Part shown: in pieces, positions 17,116 to 28,641 of the stretch
How the letters are laid out: each line of letters begins with the position of its first letter
Position numbering within the stretch: the stretch's first letter is position 1
Assembly: GCA_052084925.1 (NCBI GenBank)
Contig: JBQDEV010000001.1
Span: 124,001-188,000, forward strand
Length of the DNA: 64,000 nucleotides
Direction: 5' to 3'
Source: CmP2 sp052084925
GTDB taxonomy: Bacteria; Actinomycetota; Actinomycetes; Actinomycetales; Micrococcaceae
Made by a program: the position numbers and the translations under genes
The notes under the pieces: model-generated
Seen by the model: the letters and a program-made list of their open reading frames with translations, nothing else
What the model was told of the DNA's origin: nothing
Databases searched by the model: none

Positions 17116-17577
17116 TCACTCCCCGTCGCGGGGCCAGGGTCGATCGCGCAGCTGCTCGATCCCCCGATTCAATCGGCGGGTCAGACGCACGTAATCGTCC
17201 AGGTCCTGTGCGGACCACTCCTGCGTCGCCTGCCGAAGCGCCGCCTGCCGCGCGGTGAGCTCCTCGGCCAGACGACGTGACCCCTCCTCGGTGGGGCGGT
17301 GCTGACGCGCCGCTCCACCTTTTTGGTCCTGGATGCGTTCGATGAGCCCTGACTTCATCGCGGCCGCGACCTGACGGTGCACCGTCGAGATGTCCAGCCC
17401 GAACGCATCGGCCAGCTCCCCCACCGACATCGGCCCCTGGGCTTCGAGCCGCGCCAACAGCACCGTGGCGCTGCGGTCCAGCGTCGCCGTTCGACCGAAT
17501 GGCGCCGTATCCTGTAGCGCATAGCGGGTCAGTAGCAGGTGCTCGTAGACCATTCCGGCGTAGCTCTGCGCAGTCAT
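17116..17577 (-). CDS. MarR-family transcriptional regulator
   Basis: A 153-residue winged-helix regulator. The central block reads LDRSATVLLARLEAQGPMSVGELADAFGLDISTVHRQVAAAMKSGLIER, the MarR recognition helix region, followed by a basic wing and a C-terminal dimerisation helix. The ATG has GGAGGG directly upstream. It is divergent from an MFS exporter gene, with TTTGCAT-type repeats between them. The arrangement is that of a local efflux repressor relieved by an unknown ligand. Confidence 0.85.
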   Translation of the reverse strand: MTAQSYAGMVYEHLLLTRYALQDTAPFGRTATLDRSATVLLARLEAQGPMSVGELADAFGLDISTVHRQVAAAMKSGLIERIQDQKGGAARQHRPTEEGSRRLAEELTARQAALRQATQEWSAQDLDDYVRLTRRLNRGIEQLRDRPWPRDGE

Positions 17578-17606
17578 CCCTCCACATTACCCTGCTCCAC
17601 CCTTGA

Positions 17607-17635
17607 TTTGCATGCTACAATTTGCATCATGCAAA
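17607..17635. promoter_or_regulatory. MarR-type operator overlapping a leaderless MFS promoter
   Basis: TTTGCAT occurs at 17607-17613 and again at 17621-17627. The second copy forms a perfect palindrome with ATGCAAA (17629-17635) around one central C. This palindrome spans the ATG of the MFS gene. A TACAAT -10 element (17616-17621) lies 7 nt before that ATG, so transcription probably starts at or beside the start codon. A regulator bound here would cover the start site directly. Confidence 0.6.
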
Positions 17636-18873
17636 CAGAGGGGATCACGGAGCAGACCGCCACCGAGACCGCACCGCAGAGACTGGTGACCACCGAGTTC
17701 ACGCTCTCCTGGTTGGTGAACTTCGCGCAGTTCCTCATCTTCTACTTACTGATCACCACGATGGCGCTGTACGCGGTGGAACGCTTCGCCGCCTCTGACG
17801 CGGAGAGCGGTCTGGCCGCCAGTAGCTTCGTGATCGGCGCGACCGTGGCTCGGTTCTTCACCGGCTACGTGGTGGACCGCTTTGGGCGGCGCCGACTGAT
17901 GCTCATCTCACTGATCGGCGTTGTCGTCGCCTGTGCCGGGTATCTGCTGGATACCTCGCTCCTCGTGCTGGTGCTCGTGCGGGTTCTGCACGGTATCAGC
18001 TACGCGGTGGCCAACACGGCCATGATGACGATCGCGCAGTCGGCGATTCCGGCCGAGCGCCGCGCCGAGGGCACCGGTTACCTGGCTCTCGGCACCACCC
18101 TGGCCACCGCGGTGGGGCCGGCCGTGGGGCTGTTCGTCGTCGGGCAGTACGGGTACACCGTGCTGTTCGCCGCGAGCCTGGCGACGGCGGTGCTCGGGCT
18201 GGTCCTCGGACTGGTGGTGCACCAGCACCCGACGGAGAAAGCAGCCGCCGCCGCGCTGAAGCAGCGAGTGCATCCGCGCTTCTCGTTGCGCAGCATCCTG
18301 GCTCCACGCGTGGTCCCGGTGGGGCTGTTCATGCTGCTGATCGGGGTGGCGTATTCGGGGGTGCTGACGTTCTTGATGTCGTCCTCGTCCGAACGGGGGC
18401 TGAGCTCGGGGGCGAGCTTCTTCTTCCTTGCCTATGCCGCGACCATGCTGGTGATGCGCTTCGTACTCGGCCGGATCCAGGACAACCACGGCGACGCCGT
18501 CGTGATCTACCTCGGGGTGGTGAGTTTCGCCGTGGCCCTGGGGCTGCTGGCGGTGGCGAGCGAGGATTGGCACGTGGTGCTGGCCGGCGGGCTGGCCGGT
18601 CTGGGCTACGGCACGCTGATGCCGGCCTGCCAGGCGATCTCGGTGCGGCTAGTCTCCCCGCTGCAGCTGGGCACCGGACTATCCACCATGTTCCTACTCA
18701 TGGATATCGGACTGGGGTTGGGTCCGATCGTGCTCGGTTCACTCCTGAGCCTGACCGGCTTCTCGATGATGTACGCCCTGTTGGGCGGCATCGTGGTGGT
18801 GGCCGGGATCTTCTACGCCGCGGTGGTGCGTCGGGTCAGCACGCCTGCGGCAGCTCGTTCCACGCGTCCGTGA
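17629..18873 (+). CDS. MFS drug-type exporter
   Basis: A 414-residue major facilitator with twelve predicted helices. The loop 2-3 motif GYVVDRFGRRRLM corresponds to MFS motif A. YAVANTAMMTIAQSAIPAERRAEGTGYLALGTTLATAVGPAVGL is typical of the drug:H+ antiporter family. The ATG at 17629 has no ribosome site but lies 7 nt after a TACAAT, pointing to a leaderless message. Longer in-frame starts upstream would run into the MarR gene and are unlikely. It should be repressed by the divergent MarR protein. Its last 38 nt overlap the convergent DUF1801 gene. The substrate is unknown. Confidence 0.83.
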   Translation: MQTEGITEQTATETAPQRLVTTEFTLSWLVNFAQFLIFYLLITTMALYAVERFAASDAESGLAASSFVIGATVARFFTGYVVDRFGRRRLMLISLIGVVVACAGYLLDTSLLVLVLVRVLHGISYAVANTAMMTIAQSAIPAERRAEGTGYLALGTTLATAVGPAVGLFVVGQYGYTVLFAASLATAVLGLVLGLVVHQHPTEKAAAAALKQRVHPRFSLRSILAPRVVPVGLFMLLIGVAYSGVLTFLMSSSSERGLSSGASFFFLAYAATMLVMRFVLGRIQDNHGDAVVIYLGVVSFAVALGLLAVASEDWHVVLAGGLAGLGYGTLMPACQAISVRLVSPLQLGTGLSTMFLLMDIGLGLGPIVLGSLLSLTGFSMMYALLGGIVVVAGIFYAAVVRRVSTPAAARSTRP

Positions 18874-19528
18874 GCATCTCCTCCAGGACCGTGAGATCAA
18901 TGTCCTCGGGCTTGTTCACGTACAGACACGAAGCCCCCACCGTGTGTTTACCCAGCCGCGTCAGCTGTTCCTCGGCGCCGGGGTGGCTGGTGAGTCCGTA
19001 CAGGGAGAGCTTGGCCTTGCGCGGGCTGAATCCGAGGTGAAACCAATCCCCTTCGCGTCCGGCGGCGGAGACGTAGTGGGTCTCGCCGTAGCCGATCATG
19101 GTGGGGCCCCACATCACGGGCTGCGCCCCGGTGACCCGGTTGAACAGCTCCAACAGCAACCGACCGTGCTCGACCCGGCGGGTAGTGTCCAGGGACTCGA
19201 TGAACTCAGCAGGGCTGACCTGTGTGGGTTTGGTCTTGATGTCGGAGGCGACGACGCCGGTGTGCCCGGCGGTGACCGTGACCGTATCGCCGCGGGGTGC
19301 GGGCACGGTGCCAGCCAGGCTCAGCCCCTTCGCCAGCAGGGCGGCCTGCAATCTCTCCAGCCCGCGAGCACCGACCCCGTGCAGGGCGGCCACCGTGGCA
19401 TAGTCGGCGCCGTCGAGGGACTCCAGGTCAGGATAGCCCGCCTCGGTGAGGGCACCGCGCAACGGCGCCGAGGTGCCCGGAACGGCATCGAACGGGGTGC
19501 GCTGAGCGTGCTGCTCGGTGGAAGCCAT
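18836..19528 (-). CDS. DUF1801 protein with N-terminal helix-hairpin-helix-like region
   Basis: A 230-residue soluble protein. Residues about 15-75 (LRGALTEAGYPDLESLDGADYATVAALHGVGARGLERLQ) look like a helix-hairpin-helix fold as seen in RNA polymerase alpha C-terminal-like domains. The C-terminal half (SPAEFIESLDTTRRVEHGRLLLELFNRVTG, MWGPTMIGYGET, FHLGFSPRKAKLSLY) matches DUF1801. Function of that family is unknown. The ATG at 19528 is supported by AAGGA 7 nt upstream. The gene follows the DUF2625 gene with a 1-nt gap, so the two are probably co-transcribed. Its 3' end overlaps the MFS gene by 38 nt. Confidence 0.75.
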   Translation of the reverse strand: MASTEQHAQRTPFDAVPGTSAPLRGALTEAGYPDLESLDGADYATVAALHGVGARGLERLQAALLAKGLSLAGTVPAPRGDTVTVTAGHTGVVASDIKTKPTQVSPAEFIESLDTTRRVEHGRLLLELFNRVTGAQPVMWGPTMIGYGETHYVSAAGREGDWFHLGFSPRKAKLSLYGLTSHPGAEEQLTRLGKHTVGASCLYVNKPEDIDLTVLEEMLTDAWNELPQAC

Positions 19529-19529
19529 G

Positions 19530-20201
19530 TCAGAATCCTTGCGGTCGGGGCACATCGAGTCCTGCGGCCGGGAAGCTCGCCTCCCACAGTTCGCCCAGGC
19601 GCACCGGGCGGCGTTCAGCGTCGAGCCCCTGATTCATCCCCAAGGGTGCGACGTCGTCCTGCCAGCCGTCCCACCGGTGCGGGGCATAGAACTTGTCGAC
19701 GTCGCCGGTGAGCACCCACGCCATGAACTGGGCGTGGCTGACATTCAGGTCACGCACGGCCGGCTGTGCGGCATCCATGTTCGTGGGATCCAGGTAGCAG
19801 AGCCGTCCAGCACCGGCGCCCAGGGCGGTGCCGTCGATGGCGAAGATCCCGCCGAGCACGTCCACCCCGAGCACCAGGTAGTGCGGCTCCTCGCGGGTGA
19901 ACGGGGAGGCAGTGGCCACATCGGGCAATTCCCCCAACCCGGCGGCGAGCAGGCGCACCCAGCCGTGGTCGAGCACCAGCCCACCGGTATGCGCCACCAG
20001 GGCCCCGAGTTCGGAGCCCTCGGTGAGTTCCAGTTGGGCCATCACCTCACGGGAACGCCGCGGATCACAGTGCAGCGATTCCACATCCCAGGGCGCCTTG
20101 GAGATGCCGGTTTCGATCCCAGCCCAGACGTCGACGTCGGCGGGGAACGGATTCATCGACGAGGCGGAACGGCTGGACTTCTGACGACGCTTGAAGAACA
20201 C
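19530..20201 (-). CDS. DUF2625-family protein
   Basis: A 223-residue cytoplasmic protein. Recognition rests on HTGGLVLDHGWVRLLAAG, HYLVLGVDVLGGIFAIDG, and the C-terminal FMAWVLTGDVDKFYAPHRWDGWQDDV, which together match DUF2625. The N-terminal basic stretch FFKRRQKSSR is outside the family core. No catalytic residues can be assigned. It is adjacent to, and probably co-transcribed with, the downstream DUF1801 gene. Confidence 0.72.
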   Translation of the reverse strand: MFFKRRQKSSRSASSMNPFPADVDVWAGIETGISKAPWDVESLHCDPRRSREVMAQLELTEGSELGALVAHTGGLVLDHGWVRLLAAGLGELPDVATASPFTREEPHYLVLGVDVLGGIFAIDGTALGAGAGRLCYLDPTNMDAAQPAVRDLNVSHAQFMAWVLTGDVDKFYAPHRWDGWQDDVAPLGMNQGLDAERRPVRLGELWEASFPAAGLDVPRPQGF

Positions 20202-20269
20202 GTGCTGAGAGTAACACGGTGTGATGACCTCTGGGGTCGTGCCCCAGCCCAGATCCGAACCGCCTTGGA

Positions 20270-21511
20270 TCAGGGCCGACGTAGAGCCTGCCGCGTGATC
20301 ATCCGAGCGTAGTCATCGAGGATCTTGAGGATTCCCGGATGCTCCCAGCTGCGATTCCTGTAGTTCCCGGTTCTCTCCCGGAGGACCCCATGCTCGACCA
20401 GCGCAGCAAGGGCTCGTTGAGCCGCTGCGTCGTTGAGAGACAGTTCGGACTTGACGTAGGCAGCGCTCACGACGGGCTGGCTCAAGAGCAACGGCAGCAG
20501 TCGCCAGGCATTTGACTGTGGACGCAATGCACCAAGCAATTCGCGCGACGTGGCGAGTTCTGCTTCCAGTTGCATCACCAGGTCTGTTCCCGTCGACGCA
20601 GCGAACCGTGCAGCGGTCGTGAAGACCCGAACCATCGGTGCCGCATCTCCGGCGCGAAATGCAGCTAGCGCGTCAAAGTACCGGGTGACATCCGTGAGCA
20701 CCCCCGCGGACAGGGGAAGTGCGGCGTGGCGAATGAGCCCGCGCGCCTGCGCCATCGCTTGCACGAGAGCACGTCCGGTTCTGCCGTTTCCATCAACGAA
20801 CGGGTGAATGGTTTCGAACTGAGCATGAGCAACGGCCAAGTGCACCATGGTAGGGATGTCCCGTCGCGCCATGAAGCGAACGAGATCGTCCAGTGCAGCG
20901 GGAACCGCGTGGTGTTGCGGCGGAACAAACTCGGTAGCCCGCGGACCAGCGGAATCTGACCCACCGATCCAAACCAGCTGCTGACGCAACCTTCCCGCTT
21001 CGTCTTCCATTCCGGCTTGCTGACTCAAGAGAGCGCGGTGCATTTCAAGGATGTTGGGGATGGTGAGATTTCCCGCTAACCGCACCGCCGCTTCCATGGC
21101 ACGGACGTTGCCGACCACCGTCTGGGCATTGATGGATCTGGCCCGACCCTGGTCCCCGAGATCACCTCGCTCAGCAAGCTCAGCCAACGCCAATTGCTTA
21201 GCCGATGCCGTGATCTGTTCGATCTGACTACTGGAAGTGCTCTCCGTCCTCAACAGGATCGCCGCCATCGGAGCCACGACGCCCCTGTGCGCTACGGCGT
21301 CGTCATAGGAACGGACCGCGAGGCTAGCGTTTTCGGCATCAGTGAGCAGTTCATTCGACAGAGACGCCTCCCAATCACTGATGAAGGGCAGGATCGCTGA
21401 ATGATAGGTACCTGTTTGGCGCTGATTCTCACGTTCGGAGTACAGTTCAGGCGCCTGCACGCGCCACTCATGCGCCTCATCATCGACGGGTGGAATGGAC
21501 AATCGATCCAT
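20270..21511 (-). CDS. Fic-domain protein (probable AMP transferase) with C-terminal winged helix
   Basis: A 413-residue Fic protein. The active-site motif HPFVDGNGRTGR is complete, with the catalytic His. An N-terminal TESTSSSQIEQ fits the S/T-x-x-x-E inhibitory helix of class II Fic proteins. The C-terminus, about residues 340-400, reads as a winged helix (AAYVKSELSLNDAAAQRALAALVEHGVLRER). Such proteins usually AMPylate a target such as a topoisomerase, or act as regulators. The ATG has a GAGGAG 6 nt upstream. A triple repeat directly upstream suggests self-control through the winged helix. Confidence 0.87.
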   Translation of the reverse strand: MDRLSIPPVDDEAHEWRVQAPELYSERENQRQTGTYHSAILPFISDWEASLSNELLTDAENASLAVRSYDDAVAHRGVVAPMAAILLRTESTSSSQIEQITASAKQLALAELAERGDLGDQGRARSINAQTVVGNVRAMEAAVRLAGNLTIPNILEMHRALLSQQAGMEDEAGRLRQQLVWIGGSDSAGPRATEFVPPQHHAVPAALDDLVRFMARRDIPTMVHLAVAHAQFETIHPFVDGNGRTGRALVQAMAQARGLIRHAALPLSAGVLTDVTRYFDALAAFRAGDAAPMVRVFTTAARFAASTGTDLVMQLEAELATSRELLGALRPQSNAWRLLPLLLSQPVVSAAYVKSELSLNDAAAQRALAALVEHGVLRERTGNYRNRSWEHPGILKILDDYARMITRQALRRP

Positions 21512-21546
21512 ACGGGCTCCTCACCGAACTGATAGCACCAGGTTAC

Positions 21547-21600
21547 CTTACTATCACTTTCGCCGAGAAGTGATAGTAAGGGTCCGCTCAACTATCACTT
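21547..21600. promoter_or_regulatory. Triple ACTATCACTT repeat upstream of the Fic gene
   Basis: CTTACTATCACTT (21547-21559) and AAGTGATAGTAAG (21568-21580) make a perfect 13-bp inverted repeat with an 8-nt spacer. A third copy, AACTATCACTT, lies at 21590-21600, and a weaker AACTGATAGCAC is near 21528-21539. The block sits 36 nt upstream of the Fic start and 9 nt after the helicase stop. It is best read as an operator. The inverted repeat could also form an RNA hairpin and stop helicase transcription, though no T-run follows. Confidence 0.65.
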
Positions 21601-21608
21601 CTGCGGTG

Positions 21609-25181
<3,573 letters not shown>

Positions 25182-25206
25182 CAGGCCAGGGACCTCCACG
25201 TCAGTA

Positions 25207-26361
25207 TCAGCGGGCGGCGTAGTGGCGCACCCGGTCCTTGACCCCGGTGAACCGGAACGGCGCCTGCGTGACGGCGTCGACGTCGTAGTCCTCCGAGGCT
25301 CCGCGGTAGCCCTCGTGCAGGGCGCGGTAGGTCGGGTAGTCGATTTCCTCGCGTGCGGAGAGCTCCTTCACGGCCGCGGCGGCGTCGAGGTGGGCCCGGT
25401 AGCCATCCTGGACGACACCGGTGAAGAATTCGGCCACCGCCCCGGAACCGTAGGAGAAGAAGCCCAGGCGCTTGCCGGCCAGGTCGGTGTCGGCGTGCAA
25501 CTGGGCGGCCAGGCCGAAGTACATCGACGCCGTGTAGGCGTTGCCGAGCTGACGGTTGTACGTCATCGACTCTTCGATCAGTTCGTCACCGAGCTCCACC
25601 CCGGTGTGCGCGGCCAGTGCGGCATGTGCTTTACGGGCCATTTTGGTGAAGGGCTGATGGTGGATGAACCGGTCGACGTCGGTGACCGCCAGTTGCCGCC
25701 GGGCCGTGAAGTCATCCCAGGAACCCAGGGTGGCCTCGATGTAGGCATCCATGGACAGCCGACCCTCGACGAAGGGGGTGGAGGAGTCGTTGGGGCGCCA
25801 GAAGTCGTTCACATCCGCGGTGTAGAGCCCGGACTGCGGTTCGATGGCCACCAGAGCAGGATCGGCGGAGATGAGCATCGCCACGGCGCCGGCGCCCTGG
25901 GTGGGCTCGCCTGCGGTGTCGAGGGCGTAGCGGGCAATATCGGAGGCCACCACGAGCACCTGCTCGTCTGGGTAGCGGGAGATGTGCCCGAGCGCCGCCT
26001 GGATTCCGGCGGTGCCCGCATAGCAGGCTTGCTTATATTCGATGGTGCGCACGTGGGGGCCCAGACCGATGAGCCCGTGCAGGAACACGCCTGCCGACTT
26101 CGACTGGTCCACCCCGGTTTCGGTGGCGAAGATGACCATGCGCACGTTGTGCTCCGGGTGCCTGGCCAGCAGCCGCGACGCCGCGGAGGCCGCCATGGTC
26201 ACCACGTCTTCGTCGGGGGCCGGCACGGAGAACCGGTCCTGGCCCAGCCCGCGGTGGAACTTCGCCGGGTCGATCCCGTGCGCCTCGGCCAGCGCGTCCA
26301 GCGGCAGCACGTAGTGGGCGGTGGCCGCCTCGAGATCGTGGATTCCGATGTTGTTGCTCAC
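25207..26361 (-). CDS. mvaS: Hydroxymethylglutaryl-CoA synthase
   Basis: A 384-residue thiolase-fold enzyme that condenses acetyl-CoA with acetoacetyl-CoA to HMG-CoA. The nucleophilic Cys is in EYKQACYAGTAG. FIHHQPFTKMARKAH carries the catalytic His region, and SYGSGAVAEFF near the C-terminus is also diagnostic. The length fits bacterial MvaS. It is the last gene of the mevalonate operon, 43 nt after the reductase gene; the other junctions in the operon are 4-nt overlaps. An AGGAGAAT sits in that gap. Confidence 0.92.
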   Translation of the reverse strand: MSNNIGIHDLEAATAHYVLPLDALAEAHGIDPAKFHRGLGQDRFSVPAPDEDVVTMAASAASRLLARHPEHNVRMVIFATETGVDQSKSAGVFLHGLIGLGPHVRTIEYKQACYAGTAGIQAALGHISRYPDEQVLVVASDIARYALDTAGEPTQGAGAVAMLISADPALVAIEPQSGLYTADVNDFWRPNDSSTPFVEGRLSMDAYIEATLGSWDDFTARRQLAVTDVDRFIHHQPFTKMARKAHAALAAHTGVELGDELIEESMTYNRQLGNAYTASMYFGLAAQLHADTDLAGKRLGFFSYGSGAVAEFFTGVVQDGYRAHLDAAAAVKELSAREEIDYPTYRALHEGYRGASEDYDVDAVTQAPFRFTGVKDRVRHYAAR

Positions 26362-26404
26362 TTCTGCGATTCTCCTTCGCCGTCGTCGACCCTGTTGAGG
26401 CCGA

Positions 26405-27493
26405 TCAGGCCCGACGCTGCCTGCGTTCGAATACGGTGTGGGCCTTCATCAGCTCACCCGGGTTGGTCTGGGCCGCCAAGAGCGACAGTTCTCCACACAC
26501 CACGGTAGCGGCAATCTGGGCCGCGAGGCGACGTGTGTTCGCGCCCGGCTCACGCTCTTCGCGCAGTCCGAGCCGCTGCATGGCATCCTCCACATGCTCC
26601 AGGTGCTTGCCGTTGCCCACGGTGCCCACGATCAGGTGCGGCAGGGTGCAGGCGAAGTACAGCCCCTCGGGCCGGTCTTCGGCGTAAGTGAACCCCTGGG
26701 AGCCCTCCACGATGTTCGCCGCGTCCTGCCCTGTGGCCAGATAGAAGGCGAGCAGCATGTTGGCGAAGTGCGCGTTCGCCGAGCGCAGCGCCCCGGCGAT
26801 GGTGGAGCCCACGTAGTTCTTCTGCACCACCAGTTCGCTGATCGCCGCCGCGGTGGTGTGCAGGTGCTGCTCGACGACGTCGTGCGGGATGAGGATATCG
26901 GCGGTGACGGAGCGGCCGCGGCCCAGCACCCCGTTGACGCCGGTCGCCTTCTTATCGGTACAGAAGTTGCCCGAGATCGAGCCGTAGTTCAGCCCGATCT
27001 CCCAGGAGAGGATGCGGGTCATCAGCGTATCCGCCGCGGCGGTGGCCATGTTGTGCCCGGAGGCATCCCCGGTGCGGAAGGCGAAGCGCACGAAGAGCAG
27101 CGAGCCCACGATCTCGGGGTGAATCTCGATCAGCTGGGCGAAGCGGGAGCCCTGCGAGACCACCTCGGCCAGTTCCTCGAAGCGCTGCTCGATGATCTGA
27201 GCGGCGTGGTGGGCTGCCGCGCCATCACGAGCGGTGAACAGCACGGAGCGGGTCATCCGCTCGTCGACGACGGTGGCTGTGATGCCCGCTTCCACCAGCC
27301 GGGAGATCTTCGCACCGCGGCCCACCGAGGGCCACAGCGGGGTCTCGTAGGTGGCCAGCGGCACCTCGATCAGCTCGGTGCTGTCTGTCGCGCCGGTTCC
27401 GTTGCCGGAGATCGCGTTGCCGCCGATCTTGATCGGGCCGACCCAGCGGGTGGGGATGGCGGTCACGGTGGTGGTCTCCCGGGGGGTGCTCAC
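26405..27493 (-). CDS. mvaA: HMG-CoA reductase, class I-like
   Basis: A 362-residue reductase that makes mevalonate from HMG-CoA. GNFCTDKKATGVNG holds the catalytic Lys region, followed by GRGRSVTADILIP, and VGTVGNG lies near the cofactor site. The DKKA motif resembles class I (NADPH) enzymes such as the Streptomyces CL190 one. LMKAH near the C-terminus may supply the catalytic His. I place the start at GTG 27493, which overlaps the isomerase stop by 4 nt. Longer in-frame readings upstream are translations of the antisense frame of the isomerase gene. Confidence 0.91.
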   Translation of the reverse strand: MSTPRETTTVTAIPTRWVGPIKIGGNAISGNGTGATDSTELIEVPLATYETPLWPSVGRGAKISRLVEAGITATVVDERMTRSVLFTARDGAAAHHAAQIIEQRFEELAEVVSQGSRFAQLIEIHPEIVGSLLFVRFAFRTGDASGHNMATAAADTLMTRILSWEIGLNYGSISGNFCTDKKATGVNGVLGRGRSVTADILIPHDVVEQHLHTTAAAISELVVQKNYVGSTIAGALRSANAHFANMLLAFYLATGQDAANIVEGSQGFTYAEDRPEGLYFACTLPHLIVGTVGNGKHLEHVEDAMQRLGLREEREPGANTRRLAAQIAATVVCGELSLLAAQTNPGELMKAHTVFERRQRRA

Positions 27494-28641
27494 ATCTGCT
27501 CCTTCGAGTGGGTCTGGCCGGTGCGGTGCTGGGTACGTCGGGCCAGCTGGTCCAGGTCGGCACCGCAGCGCTGGGCGATCTCCGCAGTGGTTCCGGTGAC
27601 GACGACGTCGGTGCCGGTCAGCTCCTCCGGGGTTCGGGCACCAAACAGGGCATGCAACAGTCTCAGTTGCTCGGCCCAGGCGGTCATCACGGAAGCCAGG
27701 GCGGCGCCGTCGTCGTCGGGGTGGGCCAGGGCCACCGAGAGGAAGCTGCCGGCCACGCCCACGGCACGGGCGCCCAGTGCCAGGCAACGCACCACGTCCA
27801 GCGGGTGGCGCACCCCGCCGGAGGCGAGCACGGTGAGGTCGGCGCGAACCTGCGGTTCCAGGGTGGCGGCGTCCAGCAGGGCGGCGGGGGTGGAGAGCCC
27901 GAATCCGGCGGCCGCGGAAAGGTAGCTCACGTCCTCGACCGGGTCGCGACGGTCGTTTTCGATGCGGGCGAAGTCGGTGCCGCCGGTGCCGGCCACATCC
28001 ACCAGGGACACCCCGGCGTCGCGCAGCTGGCGCAGGGTGCGGGAGGAGAGGCCGAAGCCGACCTCCTTGACCAGCAGCGGCACGCCGTCGGCGTCCAGGG
28101 CGGCGGCGATCTGCTCGATCAGCTCCAGCCATCCGGAGAAGTCGCGGGAGCCCTCGGGCATCACGGTCTCCTGCACCGCGTTGACGTGCAGTTGCAGCCC
28201 ATCTGCCTTCAGCAACTCGACGGCGCGGCGGGCGTCGTCGACGCTGCGCCCGGCCCCGATGTTGGCCAGCACGATGCCGTGGGGGTTCTCGTCCCGGATC
28301 ACGGTGAACGAATCGGCGGTGCTGGGGTCATCCAGGGCAATGCCCACCGATCCGGAGGCCATCGGCACGTGCGCGCGAGCAGCGGCTTGGGCCAGGGTGC
28401 GGTTCAGGGCGCGAGCCTGGTCGGTGCCGCCGGTCATCCCGTTGACGTAGAAGGGTGCCTCGAACTGCCAGGGACCGACCTCGACCCCGAGGCTGACCTG
28501 CTCGGGCGCGATTCCGGAGAGGGCGTGGTGGCGCACGGCGACGTCATCGAATCCCGCACGGGAGGTGCGGATGCCCTGCTGTTGCGCGGCGGCCAGGCGC
28601 AGGTGGTCGTCCTTGCGGGACGCGGCCGTCGGCTCGGTCAT
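27490..28641 (-). CDS. fni: Type 2 isopentenyl-diphosphate isomerase (FMN-dependent)
   Basis: A 383-residue FMN/NAD(P)H-dependent isomerase interconverting IPP and DMAPP. Key regions are RKDDHLRLA at the N-terminus, FYVNGMTGGTDQA, GIVLANIGAG, LHVNAVQETVMPEGSRDF, VKEVGFGLS and VDVAGTGGTDFARIE, all landmark blocks of the type 2 family. A C-terminal SGGVRHPLDVVRCLALGARAVG binds the flavin phosphate. ATG 28641 overlaps the phosphomevalonate kinase stop by 4 nt. Its place between kinase and reductase genes follows the Streptomyces CL190 order. Confidence 0.92.
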   Translation of the reverse strand: MTEPTAASRKDDHLRLAAAQQQGIRTSRAGFDDVAVRHHALSGIAPEQVSLGVEVGPWQFEAPFYVNGMTGGTDQARALNRTLAQAAARAHVPMASGSVGIALDDPSTADSFTVIRDENPHGIVLANIGAGRSVDDARRAVELLKADGLQLHVNAVQETVMPEGSRDFSGWLELIEQIAAALDADGVPLLVKEVGFGLSSRTLRQLRDAGVSLVDVAGTGGTDFARIENDRRDPVEDVSYLSAAAGFGLSTPAALLDAATLEPQVRADLTVLASGGVRHPLDVVRCLALGARAVGVAGSFLSVALAHPDDDGAALASVMTAWAEQLRLLHALFGARTPEELTGTDVVVTGTTAEIAQRCGADLDQLARRTQHRTGQTHSKEQM

